This document shows positions 56,598 to 64,000 of a DNA stretch of 64,000 nt, in pieces (position 1 is the stretch's first letter; every line of letters begins with the position of its first letter). Where the stretch lies: the NCBI RefSeq assembly GCF_004340965.1, contig NZ_SLYA01000001.1, forward strand, positions 124,001-188,000, read 5' to 3'. Both the position numbers and the translations under genes were made by a program. Below the pieces are notes generated by a model, which was not told the origin of the DNA, did no database searches, and saw only the letters and a program-made list of their open reading frames with translations. The DNA comes from Sphingomonas sp. PP-CE-1A-559. GTDB taxonomy: Bacteria > Pseudomonadota > Alphaproteobacteria > Sphingomonadales > Sphingomonadaceae.

Positions 56598-57914
56598 ATG
56601 TCAGCCCCCAATCTCCCCGCGTCCGGCTTCGCCAACTCGCTCGCCGAGAGCCACCGCACCGTCGTCGTCCCCGAAGGCGCGTCGTTCTGGCGCCGCCTGT
56701 TCGCGTTCGTAGGGCCGGGCTACCTCGTCGCGGTCGGCTATATGGACCCGGGCAACTGGGCGACCGACATCGCCGGTGGCTCGGCGTTCGGGTACACGTT
56801 GCTGTCGGTCGTGCTGCTGTCGAACCTGATGGCGATGGTGCTCCAAGCGCTCTCCGCGCGCCTCGGCATCGTCGCCGGGCTCGACCTCGCCCAGGCCTGC
56901 CGCGCGCATTATTCGAAGCCGGTCTCCGTCGCGCTTTGGTTCCTCTGCGAGATCGCGATCATCGCCTGCGACCTCGCCGAAGTGCTCGGCACCGCGATCG
57001 CGCTGAAACTGCTGTTCGGGCTGCCGTTGGTCTACGGCGTCGTCCTCACCGCGCTCGACGTGTTCCTGATCCTCGCGCTGCAACGCTTCGGCTTCCGCAA
57101 GCTCGAGGCGTTCGTCGTCGCGTTGCTCGTGATCATCGCGGGGTGCTTCATCTTCGAGCTGTTCCTGGCGCGACCCGAGTGGGCGGGCGTGCTTGGCGGG
57201 CTCGTTCCGACGACGCAGATCGTCACCAACCCGGCGATGCTCTACATCGCGATCGGCATCCTCGGCGCGACCGTGATGCCGCACAACCTGTATCTCCACT
57301 CGTCGATCGTCCAGACGCGCGCCTTTGCCAAGGACACCGCGGGCAAGCGTGACGCGATCACGATGGCGACGATCGACGGCACCGTCGCGCTGGGTCTCGC
57401 CTTCTTCATCAATGCGGCGATCCTGATCCTTGCGGCGGCGACCTTCCACGTTGCCGGGCGCACCGACGTTGCCGAGATCGACCAGGCGTACCAGCTACTT
57501 GCACCCATGCTCGGGATGGGGGCGGCGAGCGTGTTGTTCGCGGTCGCGTTGCTGGCGTCGGGACAGAACTCGACGGTCACGGGCACGCTTGCGGGGCAGA
57601 TCGTGATGGAGGGGTTCCTCAACCTGCGCATGCCGGTCTGGGCGCGGCGGCTGGTGACGCGGCTGCTCGCGATCGTGCCCGCGGTGTTCGTGGTCGGTGC
57701 TTCGGGTGATGCCGGAGCGACGAAGCTGCTGGTGCTGAGTCAGGTCGTGCTCAGCCTGCAACTCCCGTTCGCGGTGGTGCCACTGGTCAAGTTCACCGGC
57801 GACCGCACGATCATGGGTGATCTGGTCAGCCCGGGGTGGCTGAAAATCCTCGCCTGGGTGATCGCCGCGGTGATCATCGGGCTGAACGGCACGCTGCTGT
57901 ACGGAATGCTCTAA
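56598..57914 (+). CDS. mntH: NRAMP-family divalent metal (Mn2+) transporter
   Basis: Proton-coupled Mn2+/Fe2+ importer of 438 aa with about 11 helices. The metal site residues are in [11 protein letters not shown] (TM1 DPGN) and [13 protein letters not shown] (TM6 MPH); [20 protein letters not shown] is the conserved TM8-loop motif. ATG 56598 begins [12 protein letters not shown] 56535 with a better ribosome-binding site would add 21 residues and cannot be excluded. A terminator follows. Confidence 0.94.
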   Translation: MSAPNLPASGFANSLAESHRTVVVPEGASFWRRLFAFVGPGYLVAVGYMDPGNWATDIAGGSAFGYTLLSVVLLSNLMAMVLQALSARLGIVAGLDLAQACRAHYSKPVSVALWFLCEIAIIACDLAEVLGTAIALKLLFGLPLVYGVVLTALDVFLILALQRFGFRKLEAFVVALLVIIAGCFIFELFLARPEWAGVLGGLVPTTQIVTNPAMLYIAIGILGATVMPHNLYLHSSIVQTRAFAKDTAGKRDAITMATIDGTVALGLAFFINAAILILAAATFHVAGRTDVAEIDQAYQLLAPMLGMGAASVLFAVALLASGQNSTVTGTLAGQIVMEGFLNLRMPVWARRLVTRLLAIVPAVFVVGASGDAGATKLLVLSQVVLSLQLPFAVVPLVKFTGDRTIMGDLVSPGWLKILAWVIAAVIIGLNGTLLYGML

Positions 57915-57918
57915 ACAC

Positions 57919-57952
57919 GAAAACGGCGGCCGATCGCTCGGCCGCCGTTTCG
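57919..57952 (+). terminator. Rho-independent terminator after mntH
   Basis: AACGGCGGCCGA and TCGGCCGCCGTT form a 12-bp perfect stem with loop TCGC, preceded by AAAA and followed by TTCGTC. It may act for the convergent gene at 57977 too. Confidence 0.88.
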
Positions 57953-57976
57953 TCATTGGCTAGCTTGGACTGAAGC

Positions 57977-58423
57977 TTAACGGCACTTCACGTTGCCGCG
58001 GTCGACCGAACGGCCGAGCAGTGCGCCGCCACCGGCACCTGCCAGCGTGCCGAGCGTGCCGCCACCGATCAGGTTGGCCAGCGCGCCGCCGCCGAGTGCG
58101 CCGATCACGAGGCCGGTCGTACCGTCGTTGCGCTTGCAATAGGCGCGGCCGTCGCGACCACGATAGATCCGGTCGTTGCGGCCGAGGCGGCGCTCACGGT
58201 ACTTGCCGTCACGATAGCTGTTCGACGGATCCCAGTTGCGGTCGTCGCCACGCCAGTTGCGATCGTTGCCGCGGCGGTCGTTGTTGAAACGGCGGTCGTC
58301 ACGATCCCGACGGTCGTTATTGTCGCGGCGATCGTCGTAACGCTGTGCCGTCGCGGCGGTCGGCAGCATGGCCGGCGCTGCGACGGCGACCGACATCAAC
58401 GCTGCGATAAGATGCTTCTTCAT
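57977..58423 (-). CDS. secreted glycine-zipper protein with Asp/Arg/Asn-rich segment
   Basis: 148 aa. Signal peptide (MKKHLIAALMSVAVAAPAML), then about 65 residues of Asp/Arg/Asn repeats (DRRDNNDRRDRDDRRFNNDR), a conserved-looking YRGRDGRAYCKRNDGTTG, and a C-terminal glycine zipper (GALGGGALANLIGGGTLG). Glycine zippers of this type associate with or insert in the outer membrane. Two Cys (YCKR and KCR) may form a disulfide. Function unknown. Confidence 0.8.
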   Translation of the reverse strand: MKKHLIAALMSVAVAAPAMLPTAATAQRYDDRRDNNDRRDRDDRRFNNDRRGNDRNWRGDDRNWDPSNSYRDGKYRERRLGRNDRIYRGRDGRAYCKRNDGTTGLVIGALGGGALANLIGGGTLGTLAGAGGGALLGRSVDRGNVKCR

Positions 58424-58544
58424 GGGATAATCTCCTGATCTATGCCGGTGTAACTTGCGCCGCTCCGTAAAAGTTCATTCTTCGACATCCATGCGGGTGG
58501 CCGAGGGCTTGCACCGGTTTGCACCGGCCGATAGCAATCGAGCG

Positions 58545-59192
58545 ATGAAGGTCGACGGCAACTATCGTGACGACGGGTTCGCACATCTTCGCGGACTGAT
58601 ACCGGTCGAGGTGACCGATGCTTTCCTCCGCCGGTTGAAGCAGGATCTGGCGCTGGACCGGGTGGATCTGAGCAAGGTCACGCAGCATCCCAATCTGCTG
58701 AAGCGTGCCGCGTTCGAGGTTTACGGCCGGCAATATCCGCCGATGTTGCAATTCCTCTGGGGACTGACGCCGATCGTGAGTCAGCTCGTCGGGCGCGACC
58801 TGTTGCCGACCTATGATTATTTCCGGATCTACCGCGAGGGCGACGTCTGCATGGTGCATTCGGACCGCCAGGCATGCGAGCACAGCCTGTCGCTGACGCT
58901 CGATTACAGCGACGGCGCGCCCTGGGATCTGGAGGTCGGCACGGAGCGGACCGAGCCGAGTGCGCGCGTTACCGACGACTTCGGCGCGGAACCATATGCG
59001 GGAATCGCGATGGAGGTCGGCGATGCGGTCCTGTACCAGGGCGTGCATCACCGCCACGGCCGGATGACGCCAAACCCTAACGGCTGGTCGGCGCATCTCT
59101 TCCTGCACTGGGTCGACCGTGACGGGCCTTGCCGCGACCAGGCGCTGGAAGGCGAAACCAGCCGCGCGAAGGCGGACTTCCACTTCATCTAA
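58545..59192 (+). CDS. 2-oxoglutarate/Fe(II) dioxygenase-like protein
   Basis: 215 aa with a double-stranded beta-helix signature: YDYFRIYREGDVCMVHSDRQ (His-x-Asp pair), a distal YQGVHHRHGRM (His) and GWSAHLFLHWVDRD (Arg/Trp region less clear). The facial triad suggests a non-haem iron oxygenase; substrate unknown. ATG 58545 is preferred; ATG 58491 and TTG/GTG further up are possible. Confidence 0.7.
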   Translation: MKVDGNYRDDGFAHLRGLIPVEVTDAFLRRLKQDLALDRVDLSKVTQHPNLLKRAAFEVYGRQYPPMLQFLWGLTPIVSQLVGRDLLPTYDYFRIYREGDVCMVHSDRQACEHSLSLTLDYSDGAPWDLEVGTERTEPSARVTDDFGAEPYAGIAMEVGDAVLYQGVHHRHGRMTPNPNGWSAHLFLHWVDRDGPCRDQALEGETSRAKADFHFI

Positions 59193-59198
59193 CGTGCG

Positions 59199-60164
59199 TC
59201 AGACCTTGTCGGGGCTGGCCATCGAGCAGTCGTGGCCGCTCCCCGTCTCGACCTGCAACGTAGCGTGGCCGATGCCGAATTTGTCGTGGAGCATCGTCCT
59301 GGCGTTGCTGAGGAATTGGTCGCCGGGGTGGCCGCCGGGCATCACGAGGTGCGCGGTGAGGACGGGTTCGGTGGTGCTCATCGGCCAGATGTGGAGATCG
59401 TGGATCTCGGTGACGCCGGGCAGGCCGCACAGCGCCTCGTCGACATGGTCGAACTCGATTCCGCGGGGGACGGCGGACAGCGACATCTCGACGGTTTCGC
59501 GGAGCAGGCCCCAGGTCTGCCAGAAGATCAGGACCGCGATGACGATGCTCACCGCGGGGTCGATCCAGGTGAGGCCGGTGCGCCAGATCACGAAGCCGGC
59601 GATCACCACGCCCGCGGACACGAGCGCGTCCGCGGCCATGTGGAGGTACGCGCCGCGGATGTTGACGTCGCCCTTGCGGCCATGCGCGAACATCCACGCG
59701 GTGAACGCGTTGACGGCGATGCCGATGCCCGCGACCATCGACACGGTGAGGCCGGCGGTGGGTGCAGGATCGGAGAAGCGCTGCGACGCCTCGAGCACGA
59801 TCGCGCCGAGTGCTACCAGCAGCAGCAGCGCGTTGGCCAACGCGGCGAGGATCGTCGAGCCCTTCAGCCCGTAGGTGTAGCGCTTGGTCGGTGCGGTGCG
59901 CGCGAGCATCGTGCCGCCCCAGGCGACGACGAGGCCGAGCACGTCGCACAGGTTATGGCCCGCGTCGGCGAGCAACGCGACCGAGTCGATGCGCAGGCCG
60001 ACGATCGCTTCGACCACGACGAAGACGATGTTGAGCCCGATACCGATCGCGAAGGCGCGGTCGAACGACGCCGGGGCGTGGCTGTGGCCGCCGTGCGAGT
60101 GGCCCCCGCCGTGGCTGTGTGAGTGACCATGCGAATGGTCGTGCCCGTGATGATGTCCGCCCAA
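59199..60164 (-). CDS. cation diffusion facilitator transporter (CzcD/ZitB-like)
   Basis: Zn2+/Cd2+/Co2+ efflux protein of 321 aa. A His-rich N-terminus (GGHHHGHDHSHGHSHSHGGG) probably binds metal; TM2 has HxxxD (ADAGHNLCDVLG) and TM5 HxxxD (YLHMAADALVS), the zinc-preferring combination, unlike the DxxxD site of the CDF protein at 24926. C-terminal domain has EIHDLHIWPMS. Confidence 0.94.
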   Translation of the reverse strand: MGGHHHGHDHSHGHSHSHGGGHSHGGHSHAPASFDRAFAIGIGLNIVFVVVEAIVGLRIDSVALLADAGHNLCDVLGLVVAWGGTMLARTAPTKRYTYGLKGSTILAALANALLLLVALGAIVLEASQRFSDPAPTAGLTVSMVAGIGIAVNAFTAWMFAHGRKGDVNIRGAYLHMAADALVSAGVVIAGFVIWRTGLTWIDPAVSIVIAVLIFWQTWGLLRETVEMSLSAVPRGIEFDHVDEALCGLPGVTEIHDLHIWPMSTTEPVLTAHLVMPGGHPGDQFLSNARTMLHDKFGIGHATLQVETGSGHDCSMASPDKV

Positions 60165-60263
60165 AGCCCGCGCTCCGCTAAATTCGGCCGCCGCCTAGCA
60201 TCGACGTATCGTGAGATACTAGGACGTGAGAGACATTCTCGCACGTCGCCAATCACGCAGCAG

Positions 60264-60373
60264 TCCCCCCTCCCGGAAGGGAGGGGCAGGGGGTGGGTTG
60301 GCGCGTTTTTGCCGCAACCGTAAGGACATGCGGGACCCGACCCACCCTCAACTCCTCCCTTCCAGGGAGGGGA
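60264..60373. repeat. paired CCCCTCCCGGAAGGGAGGGG repeat
   Basis: CCCCCCTCCCGGAAGGGAGG with GGGGGTGGGTTGG at the left, CGACCCACCCTCAACTCCTC with CTTCCAGGGAGGGGA at the right. It occupies part of the 340-bp gap between two convergent-side genes; the rest is the next element plus short spacers with no gene. Confidence 0.88.
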
Positions 60374-60400
60374 GCAGCTTACCTTGCCACCAACTCACTC

Positions 60401-60496
60401 CGTCACCCCGGCGGAGGCCGGGGCCCACCGTCTCGCGCATTCAATTCTCTCGACCATGCGGAACGGTGGATGCCGGAACGAGTCCGGCATGACGGT
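60401..60496. repeat. composite inverted repeat (CGTCACCCCGGC / GCCGG..CATGACGG)
   Basis: CGTCACCCCGGCGGAGGCCG with GGGCCCACCG at the left and CGGTGGATGCCGG, then GTCCGGCATGACGG at the right. The left side matches the ACCACCCCGGC family, the right side is closer to the GTCATCCCGGC family, so it looks like a hybrid of two. Confidence 0.7.
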
Positions 60497-60504
60497 GGGA
60501 GCAG

Positions 60505-63108
60505 TCAGCCCTCGTTCGCAAGTGCCTTCAACCGGTACAGTGCGTCCAGCGCATCCCGTGGACTCATCGCGTCGATGTCGAGTTTCGCCAGATCCTCGCG
60601 CAACACGTCGCACGCCGCCTCCTCGACCTGCGCGGCGGCGGCGAACAACGGCAGGTCGTCCAGCCCAGCCGCCAGCCCCCCCGTCTTCGCACGCCCGGCC
60701 TCGAGCTTTGCCAGCACCGCCTTCGCGCGCGCCACCGTGATCGGCGACATCCCCGCCAGCCGCGCGACCGCGAGGCCATAGCTCCGATCCGCCGGCCCGT
60801 CGGCGAGCTCGTGGAGCAGCACCAGCTCCCCCTTCCACTCGCGCGCGCGGACGTGATGCAGTGACAGCGCCTCGCAGCGCTCCGCCAACCGCGTCAGCTC
60901 GTGATAATGCGTTGCGAACAGACACCTGCACCGGTTGTCTTCGTGGATCGCCTCGACCACTGCCCAGGCGATCGCGAGGCCGTCATAGGTCGAGGTGCCG
61001 CGCCCGACCTCGTCGAGGATCACGAATGAGCGCGGCGTCGCCTGCGCGAGGATCGCCGCGGTCTCGACCATCTCGACCATGAAGGTGGAGCGGCCGCGGG
61101 CGAGATTGTCCGACGCACCGACGCGGCTGAACAGGCGGTCGACCAGGCCCAGGGTGGCCTTGGTCGCAGGCACGTAGGACCCGGCCTGCGCGAGCACCGC
61201 GATCAGTGCGTTCTGGCGGAGGAACGTCGATTTACCGCCCATGTTCGGGCCGGTGACGAGCCACAGCCGCGACGCCTCCGACAGATTGCAGTCGTTGGCG
61301 ACGAACCGGTCGCCCGACTTGGCCACCGCCGCCTCGACCACCGGATGCCGGCCGCCCTCGATCTCGAAACACGCGTGATCGACCAGCGAAGGCCGCGCCC
61401 AGGCGCCTTCCGCCGCGCGCTCCGCCAGTCCCGCCGCGACGTCGAGCCGCGCGAGCGCATCGGCCGTTGCCGCAATCGCCTCGCGCACGGCCAACGCCTG
61501 CGCGGTCAGTTCCTCCAGATGCGCCGCCTCCGCGGCCAGTGCATGCGCGCCCGACTGCGACACCTTCGCCGCGACCTCGTGCAGCGCAGGCGTATTGAAC
61601 CGCACCACGCCCGCGAGCGTCTGGCGATGCGTGAAACCGCTCTCGGGCTTCATCAACGGGTCCGCCGCGCGCGCGGGGACCTCGACATGATAGCCGAGCA
61701 CGCCGTTGTGGCGGATCTTCAGCGCGGTGACGCCGGTCGCGGTGCGGAACTCCGCCTCCAGCGCGGCGATCGCCCGCCGTCCGCCAGCGCCTGTATCGCG
61801 CAGGTCGTCGAGCGCGGCATCATAGCCCGCCGCGATATACCCGCCGTCCGATGCCTCGATCGGCGGCGACGGCACCAGCGCGCGCTTGAGCAGGTCGATC
61901 AGCGCGCCATGTCCGCGCAATCTCGGCGCGATGTCCCGGAGCAGCACCGGCGGGTCGACGATCGCATCCATCCGCTCGCCAAGGCTCCACGCGCCGTCGA
62001 GCCCGTCGCGCAACTGCCCCAGATCGCGCGGACCGCCACGTCCCGCCGCCAGCCGCCCGAGCGCGCGCCCGATGTCAGGCAAAGCCCGCAACGTCGACCG
62101 CAACCGCTCGCGCACCGCCTGGTCGTCATGGAACAGCCGCACCAGATCGAGCCGCGCATCGATCGCCGCCTTGTCCATCAACGGCGCACCGAGATCCGCG
62201 CCGAGCAACCGCGCGCCGGCCCCCGTCACGGTCCGGTCGACCGCGTCGAGCAGGCTGCCCTTTCGCACGCCACCGGTGGTGCAGGTCAACTCCAGGCTCT
62301 CGCGGGTCGCGGCGTCGATCGCCATCGTCTCCGCCGCTCGGCCGATCCGCGGGGGGCGCAGGAAGGGCATCGTGCCCTTCGCATTATGCTCCAGATACGC
62401 GACCAAGCCTCCGGCTGCGGCCAGCCCCGCGCGTCCGAACTGTCCGAACCCGTCGAGCGTGGCTACGCCGTATAGTCGCTTCAGCCGAGCCTCGCCCGCG
62501 CCGCTGTCGAAGTCGATCTTCGGCCGCAGCGTGGTAGCCGCCTCCTCGAACGCGCTAGCCTCCGATGCAACAACTTCGGCCGCACCGAGCCGCGCGAGTT
62601 CCGCCTCGACCGCATCGCCCGCAACTTCGACGATCTCGAACCGCCCGGTCGACACGTCCGCCGCGGCGATCGCCACCGACCCGCCCGCCTCGCCGATCGC
62701 CACGCACCAGTTATCCGAGCGCGCGTCGAGCAATGCCTCCTCGGTCAGTGTCCCCGCCGTCACCACCCGGACGATCGCGCGTGCGACGAGCGCCTTCGAT
62801 CCACCGCGGGCTTTGGCTTCCGCCGGGCTCTCGACCTGCTCTGCGATCGCGACGCGGTGCCCGGCCTTGATCAGCCGCTGGAGGTACACCGTCGCCGCAT
62901 GCACCGGCACGCCGCACATCGGGATCGGCTTGCCCTCATGCTCGCCGCGTGCGGTCAGCGCGATGTCGAGCACCCCCGCCGCGACCCGCGCATCGTCCAT
63001 GAACAATTCGAAGAAATCGCCCATCCGGTAGAACAACAGGCAATCCTGCGCCTCCGCCTTCAGGCCGAGATACTGCGTCATCATGGGGGTAGGGGCGGGG
63101 TGCGACAT
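60505..63108 (-). CDS. mutS: DNA mismatch repair ATPase MutS
   Basis: Mismatch recognition protein of 867 aa. The mismatch-contacting Phe-x-Glu is in FYRMGDFFELFMDDA; the ATPase has Walker A TGPNMGGKSTFLRQ, SRVGASDNLARGRSTFMVEM, Walker B FVILDEVGRGTSTYDG and FATHYHEL. ATG 63108 (MSHPAPTPMMTQ) was chosen; ATG 63144 adds 12 residues, and anything further up translates a repeat. Stand-alone, divergent from the malic enzyme gene. Confidence 0.96.
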   Translation of the reverse strand: MSHPAPTPMMTQYLGLKAEAQDCLLFYRMGDFFELFMDDARVAAGVLDIALTARGEHEGKPIPMCGVPVHAATVYLQRLIKAGHRVAIAEQVESPAEAKARGGSKALVARAIVRVVTAGTLTEEALLDARSDNWCVAIGEAGGSVAIAAADVSTGRFEIVEVAGDAVEAELARLGAAEVVASEASAFEEAATTLRPKIDFDSGAGEARLKRLYGVATLDGFGQFGRAGLAAAGGLVAYLEHNAKGTMPFLRPPRIGRAAETMAIDAATRESLELTCTTGGVRKGSLLDAVDRTVTGAGARLLGADLGAPLMDKAAIDARLDLVRLFHDDQAVRERLRSTLRALPDIGRALGRLAAGRGGPRDLGQLRDGLDGAWSLGERMDAIVDPPVLLRDIAPRLRGHGALIDLLKRALVPSPPIEASDGGYIAAGYDAALDDLRDTGAGGRRAIAALEAEFRTATGVTALKIRHNGVLGYHVEVPARAADPLMKPESGFTHRQTLAGVVRFNTPALHEVAAKVSQSGAHALAAEAAHLEELTAQALAVREAIAATADALARLDVAAGLAERAAEGAWARPSLVDHACFEIEGGRHPVVEAAVAKSGDRFVANDCNLSEASRLWLVTGPNMGGKSTFLRQNALIAVLAQAGSYVPATKATLGLVDRLFSRVGASDNLARGRSTFMVEMVETAAILAQATPRSFVILDEVGRGTSTYDGLAIAWAVVEAIHEDNRCRCLFATHYHELTRLAERCEALSLHHVRAREWKGELVLLHELADGPADRSYGLAVARLAGMSPITVARAKAVLAKLEAGRAKTGGLAAGLDDLPLFAAAAQVEEAACDVLREDLAKLDIDAMSPRDALDALYRLKALANEG

Positions 63109-63170
63109 CGGCGTCGATCTAGCGGGAGTTTGCGGGTTCGTCATCCGATTGGACGGCTTCCTTGTCCTGG

Positions 63171-63278
63171 TACCACCCCGGCGAAGGCCGGGGCCCAATT
63201 GGGGGACGGTAATAACGGAGCGCAGCGCGCTGTTACGACTACCTTTCCATTTGGACCCCGGCCTTCGCCGGGGTGGTG
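63171..63278. repeat. inverted repeat, ACCACCCCGGC type
   Basis: TACCACCCCGGCGAAGGCCG with GGCCCAATTGGGG at the left, and CATTTGGACCCCGGCC then TTCGCCGGGGTGGT at the right. Near-identical to 20597-20705. It lies in the 263-bp divergent gap between mutS and the malic enzyme gene, hence close to both promoters. Confidence 0.87.
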
Positions 63279-63371
63279 CTGTGAGGGGATGGGCGAAGTG
63301 TCCGGGGTGACGGATGTAGATCGCCTGCCTAGAAGGTGCCTTAAATCCCAACGACCGCGCGAGGCCCGCCC

Positions 63372-64000
63372 ATGTCCGACGAAACGCTGCAATTTTCCGA
63401 ACGCGAAGCCTTGCTCTTCCATTCGGAAGGCCGCCCGGGGAAGATCGAGATCATCGCGTCGAAGCCGATGGCGACGCAGCGTGATCTCGCGCTCGCCTAT
63501 TCGCCCGGCGTCGCGGTGCCGGTGCAGGCGATCTACGACGATCCCGCGACCGTCTACGACTATACCGCGAAGGGTAACCTCGTCGCGGTCATCTCGAACG
63601 GCACCGCGATCCTCGGCATGGGCAATCTCGGGCCGCTCGCCAGCAAGCCGGTGATGGAAGGCAAGGCGGTGCTCTTCAAGCGCTTCGCCGACGTCGACGC
63701 GATCGACATCGAGCTGAAGACCGAGGACGTGAACCGCTTCATCGACGCGGTCGAGCTGATGGAGCCGACGTTCGGCGGGATCAACCTCGAGGACATCAAG
63801 GCGCCCGAATGCTTCATCATCGAGCAGGCCCTGCGCGAACGGATGAACATCCCGGTCTTCCATGACGACCAGCACGGCACCGCGATCATCACCGCCGCCG
63901 GCCTGATCAACGCGTGTTTGTTGACGGGGCGGAAACTGTCCGAGGTCAAGATCGTCGTCAACGGCGCCGGCGCGGCGGCGATCGCCTGCACCGAGCTCGT
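63372..64000 (+). CDS. maeB: NADP-dependent malic enzyme (3' end outside window)
   Basis: The first about 209 residues of a malic enzyme, which decarboxylates malate to pyruvate. Seen: [20 protein letters not shown], the catalytic Tyr region [75 protein letters not shown] (metal-binding acids) and the start of the NADP loop [12 protein letters not shown]. MaeB types carry a C-terminal phosphotransacetylase-like domain, but that part is not in view. ATG 63372. Confidence 0.95.
   Translation, partial: MSDETLQFSEREALLFHSEGRPGKIEIIASKPMATQRDLALAYSPGVAVPVQAIYDDPATVYDYTAKGNLVAVISNGTAILGMGNLGPLASKPVMEGKAVLFKRFADVDAIDIELKTEDVNRFIDAVELMEPTFGGINLEDIKAPECFIIEQALRERMNIPVFHDDQHGTAIITAAGLINACLLTGRKLSEVKIVVNGAGAAAIACTEL

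Noticed and set aside
63109..63351. N-terminal extension of MutS
   Set aside because: Residues beyond ATG 63144 are a translation of the ACCACCCCGGC repeat and unlike any MutS.

Overview
The window reads as a chromosomal segment of a GC-rich sphingomonad (Alphaproteobacteria, Sphingomonas-like). The basis is protein style and codon use throughout, an alphaproteobacterial SerC, a SciP/DUF1153 cell-cycle regulator, a membrane-anchored c-type cytochrome, the mutS/malic enzyme divergent pair, and many intergenic inverted repeats. Genus is inferred from recognition, not from a database search. I see no prophage, transposase, CRISPR array or rRNA operon. Both ends cut a gene: a response regulator on the left and an NADP malic enzyme on the right.

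Layout. 1-5.7 kb: two-component pair, prephenate dehydratase, cytochrome c, LOG-family protein and an extensin-like lipoprotein. 5.8-16.5 kb: amino acid, nucleotide and lipid biosynthesis (serC, serA, hisZ, purA, aroC, fabI), a YihY membrane protein and a DnaJ-type chaperone; two small DUF559 endonuclease-like genes sit directly in front of hisZ and aroC, each overlapping the host gene by 4 nt. 16.6-24.2 kb: a transglutaminase/ATP-grasp/alpha-E module, then the NHEJ pair ligD and ku. 24.3-30.3 kb: pdxH, a cation efflux protein, a PhzF-like protein, a UVR-motif protein with mnmA, the sciP locus, and small envelope and periplasmic genes. 30.5-36.8 kb: an RND efflux pair and a DUF445 protein, separated by a 15-bp minisatellite. 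36.8-39.0 kb: a short, less GC-rich accessory patch with a MauJ/HEPN-like protein and a CrcB fluoride channel. 39.0-43.7 kb: a HAD phosphatase and an Mla-type lipid transport operon. 44-54 kb: a CitE-like lyase and a complete glycogen cluster (glgP-glgB-glgC-glgA-pgm). 54.1-64 kb: tRNA-Tyr, rlmB, ferredoxin, a DNA glycosylase, an NRAMP transporter, a dioxygenase-like protein, a second CDF transporter, mutS and the start of the malic enzyme gene.

How the parts connect. SerC and SerA catalyse consecutive steps of serine synthesis. The glg genes form a glycogen synthesis and breakdown pathway with several 4-nt overlaps. LigD with Ku is a two-protein double-strand-break repair system. The Mla-type genes form one tightly overlapping operon.

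The most distinctive feature is the density of paired inverted repeats of several sequence families in the gaps between genes. One lies in frame inside ligD. One family (CCCTCTCCCC/GGGGAGAGGG) surrounds both DUF559 genes and supplies the Shine-Dalgarno of three starts (both DUF559 genes and aroC). I consider this repeat/DUF559 association the best candidate for something not yet described.
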